Below are positions 53,062 to 62,009 of a DNA stretch of 64,000 bases, piece after piece. The notes beneath the pieces were generated by a model, which was not told the origin of the DNA, made no database searches, and saw only the letters and a program-made list of their open reading frames with translations. Within the stretch, counting starts at the first letter, position 1; each line of letters begins with the position of its first letter. Origin of the DNA: Croceimicrobium sp965656185 (lineage in GTDB: Bacteria; Bacteroidota; Bacteroidia; Flavobacteriales; Schleiferiaceae). Position numbers and translations under genes: made by a program. The stretch covers positions 124,001 through 188,000 of the forward strand of contig CBFHJH010000002.1 in NCBI GenBank assembly GCA_965656185.1. Direction: 5' to 3'.

Positions 53062-53967
53062 TTAGAACAACTCCATTTGAGGACTATCGTTCGCAGGATC
53101 TTCGCTTAATTCGGGATAATTATATTTGACTAGGGCTTCCGCTACATTACCTAAGGCTTTTTTCCCCCGAATAGGAGCCACCGGATGGGCCTTTAAGTCT
53201 TCAATCATGATATTATTCTTCAGGTGTTCCAGTCGGTCTTCCGGGTTTACTTCCCAGTCTTCCAGCCAAGTTTTCTGATTTTCTCGGTCTAAAATGAGGG
53301 GCATCCGTGGGCCCTTTAATTTCGGGTTGTTATGGATCTGGGAGAGCAGCTCATTCCCTACAGTGGTTACAATGGTGAAACTGCGCCATAATTTTCCGCT
53401 TTCCGGATCTTCCCATTCTTCGCTTAGACCGGCAAATATCATGGGGCCCTCATCTTGGTGCTGGACAAGGTAAGGGAAGTTTTTTCCGTTTTTATGATGG
53501 TGTTCGTAAAAGCCATCGCTCACCACTAGGCATCGGCCGTGTTTGGCTGCCTTTCGGAAGGCGNNNNNNNNNNNNNNNNNNNNNNNNNNNNNNNNNNNNN
53601 NNNNNNNNNNNNNNNNNNNNNNNNNNNNNNNNNNNNNNNNNNNNNNNNNNNNNNNNNNNNNGGGCTTTTCGAAGATGGTCTCGTTGCGTGCATTAAGGGT
53701 GCGGTTCCAAATGCTGGTGGCTTGAGCCTTATCTTTTACCCAAGACGGTACCAAGCCCCATAACCGAGCTTCGACCCGTGGCTCTTCTAGGTTCTTGAGC
53801 ACTGGGAATCTGGGATGGGCATATCCGCTGGCGTGAAAGATCGGACCTTGGCTTTCCCTGATCCTTAAAAATTGTTCTTCCAGTTCATGGATAGTTTCAT
53901 CACTATAGCCTAGGCGTTTGCCATAATCTAGGGCCCGGCGGGTAAGTGAAAGTGAATCATAGCACAT
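53062..53967 (-). CDS. SRAP family protein (HMCES/YedK-like abasic-site crosslinker)
   Basis: Protects abasic sites in single-stranded DNA by covalent attachment through Cys2. The MCY N-terminus supplies the Cys. TLNARNETIFEKP holds the conserved Asn/Arg, SDGFYEHHH the active Glu, and LLSQIHNNPK the His before RMPLIL. A run of 98 N splits the protein between ETIFEKP and AFRKAAKH. In the family these segments are continuous (E. coli YedK has 13 residues between NARVET and GRAICF, and IFEKPAFRKAAKH is also 13). The gap therefore holds no missing codons. Confidence 0.92.
   Translation of the reverse strand: MCYDSLSLTRRALDYGKRLGYSDETIHELEEQFLRIRESQGPIFHASGYAHPRFPVLKNLEEPRVEARLWGLVPSWVKDKAQATSIWNRTLNARNETIFEKPXXXXXXXXXXXXXXXXXXXXXXXXXXXXXXXXXAFRKAAKHGRCLVVSDGFYEHHHKNGKNFPYLVQHQDEGPMIFAGLSEEWEDPESGKLWRSFTIVTTVGNELLSQIHNNPKLKGPRMPLILDRENQKTWLEDWEVNPEDRLEHLKNNIMIEDLKAHPVAPIRGKKALGNVAEALVKYNYPELSEDPANDSPQMELF
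53564..53661. other. Run of 98 N (assembly gap)
   Basis: Unknown bases inside the SRAP gene. The flanks end ...gaaggcg and begin gggcttttc. Removing the run and one shared g gives the normal family sequence. Confidence 0.99.
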
Positions 53968-54023
53968 ATCACGAAGTTAAGAAGTGATTCCTACATTTAG
54001 ATTTTCAAACTTAAATGTTGATC

Positions 54024-55340
54024 ATGAAACGTGCTGCCTTTCTCCTTAGTTCCTTCCTCAGCCTAGTAATAGTAATGGCCTGTTCTTCGAAGCAGCGTGA
54101 ATTTACTGGCCCTAGCAAGGTTGAAATTCTTAAGCAAGGGGATTCTTTTAGCTTATTGGTAAACGGAGAGCCTTACAGAGTAAAAGGCGCCGGCATGCAG
54201 TCGGGCAACATGGATGCCCTGGCTAGTCATGGCGCTAATACTTACCGAACCTGGCGCCTTTATCATGATGAAGAAAGGGCTAAACGACTATTAGATAAAG
54301 CCGATTCACTCGGATTGAAAGTGGCAATGGGTCTCCATGTGGGCCTTGAGCGCAGTGGCTTTAATTACGATGATACCAATGCTGTTCAAGAACAATTGGA
54401 GCGAATCAAAGCTGAGGTGTTATCGGTAAAAGATCATCCGGCCATTTTGTTTTGGGTAATCGGCAATGAGCTTAATCACCATGCAACCAACCCCAAGGTA
54501 TGGGATGCGGTGAATGATATTTCACAAATGATCCATAGCATAGACACCTATCATCTCACCACCACTCCCTTAGCGGGAATGCGAAAGGAGGATTTAGCTT
54601 TAGTGCAGGAAAGGGCGAGTGATCTAGATTTTCTAAGCGTACAGATGTATGGTGAGATTGAGATACTGCCTCAACGTATCAAAGCCTCGGGCTATGAGGG
54701 ACCTTTGATGATTACCGAATGGGGAGCCACTGGTTATTGGGAGGTGCCAAAAACTGAATGGGGAGCACCGATCGAGAATAATAGTTCGGTTAAGGCCGAC
54801 TATTATCGTAGTCGCTATGAAGAGGCTATTGCCTCCCAAGCTGATCAGGTGATTGGTTCCTTTGTTTTCTTATGGGGGCAAAAACAGGAGCGTACCCCTA
54901 CCTGGTTTGGCATGTTTACCGCCGATGGTCAAGAAACGGAGTCGATCGATGTGATGCACTATATCTGGCAAGGAGCTTGGCCCGAAAATCGTTCGCCGCG
55001 CCTCGAAGGCTTTCGCTTAGAAGGTCAGGGAGCAGTGGATAATATTAAATTGCTGGCTGGTGACCTGTATCAGGCAGAGGTACGAGTGCAGGACCCTGAG
55101 AAGGATAATTTGGTCTATCGCTGGGAGATTATGCATGAAAGCCAGTCCAAGGCTACCGGTGGTGATCCGGAACCAATTCCGGCTGCCGTTAACGGGTTGT
55201 TCGAGGAGTCTACTGGACCTGTTGCTACCTTTGTGGCGCCGGCTGAAGCGGGAGCCTATCGTCTTTTTATATACGTTGAGGACGGGCATAATCATGTGGC
55301 CCATGCCAATATTCCTTTTTGGGTTAATTCAAGTCAGTAG
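54024..55340 (+). CDS. Lipoprotein glycoside hydrolase-like TIM-barrel protein (clan GH-A)
   Basis: A protein of about 438 residues exported as a lipoprotein (MKRAAFLLSSFLSLVIVMAC, lipobox Cys). The barrel shows ANTYRTWRLYHDEERAKRLL, HPAILFWVIGNELNHH with the acid/base Glu in the NE pair, and PLMITEWGATGYWE with the nucleophile Glu, as in clan GH-A enzymes (GH2/GH5-like). The last 90 residues form an Ig/cadherin-like domain (AEVRVQDPEKDNLVYRW). The substrate is unknown; beta-linked glycan or trehalose-like targets cannot be separated. An ATG at 54015 is also possible. Confidence 0.78.
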   Translation: MKRAAFLLSSFLSLVIVMACSSKQREFTGPSKVEILKQGDSFSLLVNGEPYRVKGAGMQSGNMDALASHGANTYRTWRLYHDEERAKRLLDKADSLGLKVAMGLHVGLERSGFNYDDTNAVQEQLERIKAEVLSVKDHPAILFWVIGNELNHHATNPKVWDAVNDISQMIHSIDTYHLTTTPLAGMRKEDLALVQERASDLDFLSVQMYGEIEILPQRIKASGYEGPLMITEWGATGYWEVPKTEWGAPIENNSSVKADYYRSRYEEAIASQADQVIGSFVFLWGQKQERTPTWFGMFTADGQETESIDVMHYIWQGAWPENRSPRLEGFRLEGQGAVDNIKLLAGDLYQAEVRVQDPEKDNLVYRWEIMHESQSKATGGDPEPIPAAVNGLFEESTGPVATFVAPAEAGAYRLFIYVEDGHNHVAHANIPFWVNSSQ

Positions 55341-55368
55341 GTTTTTGGTTCCAATGCTAAACTTCGGG

Positions 55369-58317
55369 TTAAACCATTTCAAAGTTCACATAAGGTAGTC
55401 TTTCGATATACTGAGCTTCGATGCTTACAAAGTCGTACTCTTCGATCACTCTTCCGCGAATCAGGTAAATACCTTTACCCTGAAAAGGATATTTTTCGGC
55501 GACCGGCGGAAAGTGTACCGTGTCTATAAAATGACCAGCTTGGTCTAAAAGGGTGCCAAACATCATATGGCGCGCCTGCTTGCCACGGGTAGTAACGTTC
55601 TTGATGTGGATGAGGTAGCCGCAGAGTTTTACTTCTTCACCAATGTGCTCGCCGATCTCTTGGGCTGGCAGACAGCCTTCGGGCAGTTCGGGTACCAGTT
55701 CGAAGGGAGAGCTTAGTGGGAAGCCCAGCAACTCGATTTGATCGATGGCGTTTTCATGTTTGCTCTTTTCCAAGGCGGGGAGGTGTAATTCTTTTTGGGT
55801 ATTCCGAAAGAGCTCATTTACTGGCGCCGATTTCTTAGCATTGCCTAAGATGAAATGAGCTTCCCAGAGTAGTTTCTTTTTATCCTCTTCAAAGAGACGA
55901 AAGGCATTGATGCGTATGAGCAGTACCAATTGCTCCAAAGAAATAGCGATTCGCTCTAAGAATTCTTTCAGACTTTTAAACTTGCCGTGGATCTGACGCT
56001 CTCTTAAAATATCGAGAGCTACTTTTTCTTCCAGGTCCTTGAGCATGCCAAAGCCTAAAAAAATGCTTTTCCCGCTTAAGACCGCTTCCATTTCCGAACG
56101 ATTGATGCAGGGGGCTTCCACCTTACCGCCTTCGAGGCGTGCTTCGTTGAGGTAGGTTTCCACCGAATAAAAGCCCCCACCATTGTTGATGGTAGCCACC
56201 AAGTACTCGAGAGGATAATAGGCCTTTAAGTAAAGACTCTGATAACTCTCTACCGCATAGCTCGCCGAATGTCCTTTCGCGAAAGCGTAATTCCCAAAAC
56301 TCTCGATCTGCCGCCATACTTCGGCGGTAACGGCTTCACTGTAGCCTTTTTCGAGGCAATTGCGGAAGAATTTGTCTTTAATGCTGTCGAATTCATTGCG
56401 TTCGCGAAACTTCCAGCTCATGCCCCGACGCAAAACATCGGCCTCTTCGAGACTTAGGCCGGCAAAATAATGCGCCACTCTAAGCACATCCTCTTGGTAA
56501 ACCATTACCCCGTAGGTCTCTTCTAAGATCTCGCCAATGCGCGGGTGGGTGTATTGCCGGCGCTCGGGTTCTCGATAGCGTTTGATGTACTCGGCCATCA
56601 TGCCACTGGCCGAAACACCGGGACGGATAATGGAGCTTGCTGCCACCAACCCCAAATAGGTGTCGGCGCGCAGTTTACGTAAGAGGGCACGCATGGCGGG
56701 CGACTCCACGTAAAAACAAGCCATGGTCTGGCCATTACGTAAAAGTGATTTGATCTTTTCGTCCTGGTAAAAAGCTTTCACTTGATGCACGTCCAATTCT
56801 TGGGCCTCGGGATGTTTTTCTCGTACCAGCTCTACCGCCTCTTTGATCTTTGCCAAGCCGCGCTGTCCTAGGATATCGAACTTGTATAAGCCAATATCCT
56901 CGGCACTGTACATGTCGAAATGCGTGGTGGGAAAGCCTTTAGGAGGGAGGAATGTACTGCCGTAATGGTAGATTTCCTTTTCGGGGATGAGAATGCCACT
57001 GGCGTGAATGGTGAGGTGATGGGGGAAGTCTTCAATTAGCTTACCGTAGCGTAGGACCAGCTTCTGCATATCGTCCCAATTAGCCCCTCCGCCTTTACGC
57101 GCTCGGCTCAATTCATCGATGTCGCGAGCCGGTAAGCCCAGTACTTTTCCCAATTCGCGTACAACGGCGCGGTATTTAAAAGTAGTATAAGAACCCAGTA
57201 AACTGGCGGTAGGGAAGCGTTCGAAGATGTAACGGGTTACATCGGCTCGGTCGCGCCAAGAAAAGTCCACGTCGAAGTCGGGCGGTTGCCGCCGCGATAG
57301 GTTGATAAAACGCTCGAAATAAAGGTCTAATTCGATCGGATCTACGTCGGTGATACGCAGTAGATAAGCCACTAAACTATTGGCACCGCTGCCGCGCCCC
57401 ACGTAATAGTAGTTGCGTCGGCGCGCGTAGTTTACAATGTCCCAATTGATCAGGAAGTAGCTGTAATATCCACGCTTTTCGATTACGTCTAGTTCTTTTT
57501 CAAGCCTTTCGTAAACCTCCGGACCAGCTTTAGGATAGCGGTACTCTAGGCCATTGTAACAAAGGGAGCGAATGATTTCGCGATCGCCGGTGAGGCTGTC
57601 GGTATAGAACTGTCGGTTCTGACTACGGGCGTAATTCTTAAACTCGAAGTCTAGGCGGCAATCGCCTAAGATCCTTTCGGTATTGGCAATGATTCGCGGG
57701 TATTCTCTAAAGTGCTCTTTTAATTGACGACTATTCCAGAGCCCCCATTGAGCCGAGGCTTGGGCTTGTGGGCTCAATTTGCTGAGCAAACTGTTCTCGC
57801 CGATCGCCCGCAGTAGACGGTGGGTGTTGTAGTCGCGCTTATTGCGGAAGCTATTGGGGTGGAGAATCACCATTTTGTCTTGCCGATCCTTGAGCGCTGA
57901 AAAGCGCAGTTTTGTCAATTCTTGCGGTTCCAGGCCAATGTATTCATGTTCGCGTAGACTGCGCTTGGGTACGCGGTCGAAGGGGTAGATCACATAGGCT
58001 TTTTCCAGGGGGGCTTCATCGTCTAAGGCCGTATTTTGCATTTGTCGCCGCGAGAGGTAGCGGTTCATTTCGGCAAAAGCAGCTTCATCGCGGGCAAGAG
58101 CGAGGTATAGCCGGCGCTGGTCCCGGTGGAAATCGATTCCTACTACCGGCCGTATTTCCGCTTCCTGAGCTAGGCGGATAAACTCGATGCAGGCGGCCGA
58201 GCTATTGATATCGGTTAAAGCCAAGCACTCTTCGCCCTCCGCTTGCGCCCATTCTACCCACTGACGAGGGGAGAGTACGCCGTAATTGAAGCTGTATTGA
58301 CTGTGGTGATTGAGCAT
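55369..58317 (-). CDS. Second DnaE-type polymerase (DnaE2/error-prone-like)
   Basis: A 982-residue C-family polymerase, shorter than the replicative copy and without exonuclease. The PHP domain has a degraded metal site (LNHHSQYS, ALTDINSSAA). The catalytic Asp residues lie in PPDFDVDFSWRDR near residue 348. Further polymerase motifs are GRGSGANSLVAYLL, GVMVYQEDVLRVAH and NYAFAKGHSASYAVESYQ. An OB-fold follows (VKLCGYLIHIKNV). It starts 2 bases after the dinB stop. This DinB-DnaE pair resembles damage-induced mutagenesis cassettes of other bacteria; translesion function is inferred. Confidence 0.9.
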   Translation of the reverse strand: MLNHHSQYSFNYGVLSPRQWVEWAQAEGEECLALTDINSSAACIEFIRLAQEAEIRPVVGIDFHRDQRRLYLALARDEAAFAEMNRYLSRRQMQNTALDDEAPLEKAYVIYPFDRVPKRSLREHEYIGLEPQELTKLRFSALKDRQDKMVILHPNSFRNKRDYNTHRLLRAIGENSLLSKLSPQAQASAQWGLWNSRQLKEHFREYPRIIANTERILGDCRLDFEFKNYARSQNRQFYTDSLTGDREIIRSLCYNGLEYRYPKAGPEVYERLEKELDVIEKRGYYSYFLINWDIVNYARRRNYYYVGRGSGANSLVAYLLRITDVDPIELDLYFERFINLSRRQPPDFDVDFSWRDRADVTRYIFERFPTASLLGSYTTFKYRAVVRELGKVLGLPARDIDELSRARKGGGANWDDMQKLVLRYGKLIEDFPHHLTIHASGILIPEKEIYHYGSTFLPPKGFPTTHFDMYSAEDIGLYKFDILGQRGLAKIKEAVELVREKHPEAQELDVHQVKAFYQDEKIKSLLRNGQTMACFYVESPAMRALLRKLRADTYLGLVAASSIIRPGVSASGMMAEYIKRYREPERRQYTHPRIGEILEETYGVMVYQEDVLRVAHYFAGLSLEEADVLRRGMSWKFRERNEFDSIKDKFFRNCLEKGYSEAVTAEVWRQIESFGNYAFAKGHSASYAVESYQSLYLKAYYPLEYLVATINNGGGFYSVETYLNEARLEGGKVEAPCINRSEMEAVLSGKSIFLGFGMLKDLEEKVALDILRERQIHGKFKSLKEFLERIAISLEQLVLLIRINAFRLFEEDKKKLLWEAHFILGNAKKSAPVNELFRNTQKELHLPALEKSKHENAIDQIELLGFPLSSPFELVPELPEGCLPAQEIGEHIGEEVKLCGYLIHIKNVTTRGKQARHMMFGTLLDQAGHFIDTVHFPPVAEKYPFQGKGIYLIRGRVIEEYDFVSIEAQYIERLPYVNFEMV

Positions 58318-58319
58318 TT

Positions 58320-59543
58320 TTATTGTCTCCGGTGAGCCATAATTACCGGCGCCATGCCATTAAAGGGATTGGCTCTTCCTAAGCCCGATGATTCTAAGGT
58401 CTTGGCTCGTTTTACCGCTTCGGTGCCAAAGCGTTTACGCATGCGATCCATGGCTTGGTACAGCCTAATCTTTTCGGCACTGTCTTCAAAAAGGTTGATC
58501 TGATGACCACCGCCAACTAAATGGCTAAAGCGCAAACCGATCAAACGAACCAAAAGCCGTTTTTCAAAAAGTTTTTGGAAGAGTTCTTTGGTGATGCTGA
58601 TCAGTAGATCGTCGTTACTGGTGTAGGGGATACGCTTTTGTAAGGTATAGGTGTTGAAATCGGAATAGCGGATCTTTACCGTTACACAGGCGGTGAGCTT
58701 ATTACCTTGCCGCAACTGAAAGGCCAAGCTCTCGGCCATGGCTACCATTAGGGTGTCTAGTTTACGCAGGTCGGTAGTGTCTTTCTGAAAAGTGCGTTCC
58801 AAAGAAATCGACTTGCGTTCTTGGTAGGCTACTACGGGACTGTTATCGATACCATTGGCTTTTTGCCAAATGCCGATACCCGATTTTCCCATTGCCTTTT
58901 CCATTACTTCGATGGGCATCGACTGAAGGGTGTAAATATGTTTAACTCCCATGCGATTGAGGAGGAGCGAGGTTTTTTGCCCCACCATGGGAATCTTCTT
59001 CACCGGCAAGGGGGCCAAAAAGGGCTTTTCACTGCCGCGCGGCACTTCCAGGCGGTTGTTCGGCTTGGCTTCGCCGGTGGCCACTTTAGCTACGGTTTTA
59101 TTGGTAGACAGACCGAAGGAGATAGGTAAACCGGTTTCACGAATGATCTTTTGCCGCATCTCGGAAGCCATTTTGTAGCAGCCAAAAAAACGATCCATTC
59201 CACTTAGGTCGGCGTAAAATTCGTCGATACTGGTCTTTTCGAAGAGCGGAACGTCTTCCTTGATGATTTCGGTAATAATATTAGAATACTTGCTGTAGCG
59301 ACTGCTATCACCTCTAATCACGATCGCTTCGGGGCAAAGTTGCGTAGCGGTGCGCATAGGCATTCCAGAGTGGACTCCAAAGCGACGAGCCTCGTAACTG
59401 CAAGAGGCTACTACGCCTCTGCTGCCCGTCCCACCCACTAATACAGGCTTTTCCTCCAAGGCGCTATTTTGCAGGCGCTCTACCGATACGAAGAAACTAT
59501 CTAAGTCTAGATGTAGGATGTTCTTTACCTCACCTTTCCACAT
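58320..59543 (-). CDS. dinB: Y-family DNA polymerase (DinB / Pol IV-like)
   Basis: A 407-residue translesion polymerase. Catalytic residues are in ILHLDLDSFFVSVERL (about residue 13) and TSIDEFYADLSGM (Asp-Glu about 105). YEARRFGVHSGM binds the nucleotide, and the little-finger domain spans about 235-345. A beta-clamp motif QINLFED occurs near residue 348. The C-terminal 50 residues are basic. It is cotranscribed with the second dnaE, which supports a joint lesion-bypass role. Confidence 0.93.
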   Translation of the reverse strand: MWKGEVKNILHLDLDSFFVSVERLQNSALEEKPVLVGGTGSRGVVASCSYEARRFGVHSGMPMRTATQLCPEAIVIRGDSSRYSKYSNIITEIIKEDVPLFEKTSIDEFYADLSGMDRFFGCYKMASEMRQKIIRETGLPISFGLSTNKTVAKVATGEAKPNNRLEVPRGSEKPFLAPLPVKKIPMVGQKTSLLLNRMGVKHIYTLQSMPIEVMEKAMGKSGIGIWQKANGIDNSPVVAYQERKSISLERTFQKDTTDLRKLDTLMVAMAESLAFQLRQGNKLTACVTVKIRYSDFNTYTLQKRIPYTSNDDLLISITKELFQKLFEKRLLVRLIGLRFSHLVGGGHQINLFEDSAEKIRLYQAMDRMRKRFGTEAVKRAKTLESSGLGRANPFNGMAPVIMAHRRQ

Positions 59544-59568
59544 TTTGCTATCAATTTTAGAATGACAA

Positions 59569-59576
59569 CAAAATTA
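59569..59576 (-). promoter_or_regulatory. -7 box TAATTTTG for dinB-dnaE2
   Basis: Exact TAnnTTTG match 26 bases upstream of ATG 59543. Two short palindromes, TTAG-N6-CTAA (59585-59598) and ACCTC-AGTA-GAGGT (59598-59611), lie over and above the -33 region and could bind an SOS-type repressor. Confidence 0.5.
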
Positions 59577-59707
59577 GAAAATACTTAGTTCATTCTAACC
59601 TCAGTAGAGGTACTTTTAAGCAAACAGCTGAGGTTCAAGGAGAATTTTTTTGCTCTGCTCTTTTGGGCGTTTGTAGGATTGTTATTTTTAGGCTCAAGAA
59701 AAAACCG

Positions 59708-60244
59708 ATGGACAAAACTGAGATCAAAAGGCTTCTAGAGACGCAGCATCGCGAGCTCATGACTTTCTTATCCGCGCAAAGCGATGAGCAGCTTCACCAA
59801 CAAAAGGATGGGAAATGGTCGGCCCTACAAAATCTCCACCATCTCTTAAAGTCATTGAAGACCATTAACTCTGCGGTACATAAGCCCACTTTTTTACTGC
59901 GCTACAGCTTCGGGAAGCCTAATCGAGAAGCTCGCACTTACGAGGGCTTGGTACAACGCTATAAAGAGCGCCTAGGCGAAACCAAAGCAGTAGCCCCCAA
60001 GCCTTATCGAGCCGCTGCCACCGAAGAGTTAAACCCTGAGCGCCTCTTCAAGGCTTACGATGCCGAGCTGAAGAAATTCTTGCGATTCATAGGCCTGGTC
60101 AAAGACCGAAAGTTAGACCGCTGCCTCTTGCCTCACCCACTATTGGGTAAATTGCTCATGCGTGAGGTACTCTATTTTGCCCATTATCATACCGACCATC
60201 ATATTGAGGCGATAAAAGTTAGCGTCGCTCCAAACAATAAATAG
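59708..60244 (+). CDS. DinB-like four-helix metal-binding protein
   Basis: A 178-residue protein of the DinB/DUF1569-like helical bundle (unrelated to the polymerase of the same name). Metal-ligand His residues appear in NLHHLLKSL (about residue 45) and in the C-terminal FAHYHTDHHIEAI. Members are thiol transferases or unknown enzymes. ATG 59708 is chosen for its normal N-terminus; the frame is open 15 codons upstream from a TTG. Confidence 0.78.
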   Translation: MDKTEIKRLLETQHRELMTFLSAQSDEQLHQQKDGKWSALQNLHHLLKSLKTINSAVHKPTFLLRYSFGKPNREARTYEGLVQRYKERLGETKAVAPKPYRAAATEELNPERLFKAYDAELKKFLRFIGLVKDRKLDRCLLPHPLLGKLLMREVLYFAHYHTDHHIEAIKVSVAPNNK

Positions 60245-60266
60245 TCTTCATCGTCATTAAATAAAT

Positions 60267-60920
60267 ATGCAGAAAGAAAAGCCCGCCCCCCCGCAGAGTA
60301 GCCCGGAAGAAGAACTGTGGAACAGCATTACCCACGGCATTGGTATTCCTATTGCCATTGCCGGATTGGTTTTATTGATCTTAAATGCCCTAGACCGAGG
60401 GAGCGCTACTTATTGGGCAGCGGCACTTATTTACGGTCTAACCATGATCTGGACCTATACCACTTCTACCATTTACCATGCCTTCCATAAAGTAAAGCCC
60501 GGTATTCGTCATTATTTGCATTTGATGGATCATACCGCCATTTACCTCTTTATTGCCGGTACTTATACCCCCATTGCCTTATTTGTGTTACCGGGCTGGT
60601 GGAGTACCGTAATATTAGCTTCGGTTTGGAGTCTGGCCTTAGCAGGATTGGTCTACAAGCTTTTTTTTCTTAACCGCTTCAAGAAACTTTCCTTGGCCAT
60701 TTATCTTATGATGGGCTGGTTGATCATCGTGGCCATTAAACCCCTCTTCGAAACGGCTCCTACGGGTTTATTGATTTGGATCTTTGCTGGCGGGGCGGCC
60801 TACACTCTGGGCACGGTCTTTTTTAGTCTCCGTAAAGTGAAATACGCCCATAGCATTTGGCACCTTTTGGTACTTGCCGGCAGTATTTGCCATTTTGTAG
60901 GGATCTATCTCTACGTCTAA
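60267..60920 (+). CDS. Hemolysin III family membrane protein
   Basis: A 217-residue seven-helix membrane protein of the YqfA/hemolysin III (PAQR) family. Conserved metal-site motifs are NSITHGIGIPIAIAG near the N-terminus, STIYHAFHKVK, and the C-terminal HSIWHLLVLAGSICHF. HYLHLMDHTAIYLFIAGTY is the family core. Despite the name, cytolytic activity should not be assumed. It follows the DinB-like gene by 22 bases on the same strand. Confidence 0.92.
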   Translation: MQKEKPAPPQSSPEEELWNSITHGIGIPIAIAGLVLLILNALDRGSATYWAAALIYGLTMIWTYTTSTIYHAFHKVKPGIRHYLHLMDHTAIYLFIAGTYTPIALFVLPGWWSTVILASVWSLALAGLVYKLFFLNRFKKLSLAIYLMMGWLIIVAIKPLFETAPTGLLIWIFAGGAAYTLGTVFFSLRKVKYAHSIWHLLVLAGSICHFVGIYLYV

Positions 60921-60940
60921 GTAGCAGCTAAAAATATTAT

Positions 60941-61897
60941 CTAGTCTAGCACCATATCCATCACTACGGGCAGGTGGTCGCTGATCCTACGCATTTCCGT
61001 ATGGTCAAATGGGCTAAATACCTGGCAATTGCCTTCCCAAACTTGCCCTTTCAGATTGGCATTGTAAAGGATGTAGTCCAAGCGCTTCTTGGGCGCATCG
61101 GCGGGGTGAGTGTTTACCTCGGGGGCCAGCGGATCTTGAAAGGCCAATCCAGCGGGTACTTCGCTTAAGAAACGTGCGATCTCCGGTCCATTGCGGTAGG
61201 AGTTTAAGTCGCCTAGCACGATCAGGTCGGCCTTAGGCTCTCGCTCTAAGATTTGAGCCAGCTCTCCTTTAAGATAGTCGATCTGCCCTAAGCGCATTGC
61301 GCGATTCCGATTACCGCCCCCGGCTTTGAGATGCGCGCCGCTGAGGTAAAGTCCGTAATTAGGGTTCACGATCACTTGTGCGGTCCACATGCGGGTATTG
61401 ATGTAATTCTGGGTTTGGTATTTCGTTTCGCCATCTTCTTCAAAAGCTACCGGAGTATGCACATTGCCGTAGCTCACGATCTTGCCTAGAGGTAACTTAC
61501 TTAAGATCACTACGTTTTGATACCAATCCCTACTGCGGGCATCGGCCAAATAGCGATAACCGAGATCAGGAAAAAAACTATCACGCATCAGCTCTACCGC
61601 ATTCGCACTTTCTGCTTCTTGCAGCACCACGATATCGGCTTCCGCTAGTTCGAGAACTTCCGCTACCCGAGCCAGCTTTTCAGGGTCGATGCTGCCTTCA
61701 TCTTCTCGCTTATTGTTAACGTAGGGATCGTTGTAGGCATCGATCAAGTGCTCTACATTCCAAGTCATGATCCGCAGGGTATCACCTGTGTCGAAGTCAT
61801 GCCGGGCAGGAAAGACTGCCGCCGGATTAAAGGGGCTTTCTTGGGCGCTAAGGCTAAAACTTAAGCTAACGAGGACTAGAACAAGGTAATTTTTCAT
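60941..61897 (-). CDS. Secreted endonuclease/exonuclease/phosphatase family protein
   Basis: A 318-residue exported EEP-fold hydrolase. The signal peptide MKNYLVLVLVSLSFSLSAQ fixes ATG 61897; the frame continues upstream but without a signal. Catalytic motifs are RIMTWNVEHLIDA, IVVLQEAES (metal Glu), LSGAHLKAGGG, LIVLGDLNSYRNGP and RRISDHLPVVMD at the end. Nuclease or phosphodiesterase specificity is not visible. It is convergent with hemolysin III. Confidence 0.88.
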   Translation of the reverse strand: MKNYLVLVLVSLSFSLSAQESPFNPAAVFPARHDFDTGDTLRIMTWNVEHLIDAYNDPYVNNKREDEGSIDPEKLARVAEVLELAEADIVVLQEAESANAVELMRDSFFPDLGYRYLADARSRDWYQNVVILSKLPLGKIVSYGNVHTPVAFEEDGETKYQTQNYINTRMWTAQVIVNPNYGLYLSGAHLKAGGGNRNRAMRLGQIDYLKGELAQILEREPKADLIVLGDLNSYRNGPEIARFLSEVPAGLAFQDPLAPEVNTHPADAPKKRLDYILYNANLKGQVWEGNCQVFSPFDHTEMRRISDHLPVVMDMVLD

Positions 61898-62009
61898 CGT
61901 CAATTTTATGAATGGCGAATTTACTAATTGACCCGTGCCTCCAGCGATAATTTTTTTAAAAGCACCAAATTCAGGCAAAGCTTCTTAATTTTAGAACTTT
62001 AATAGGTAG

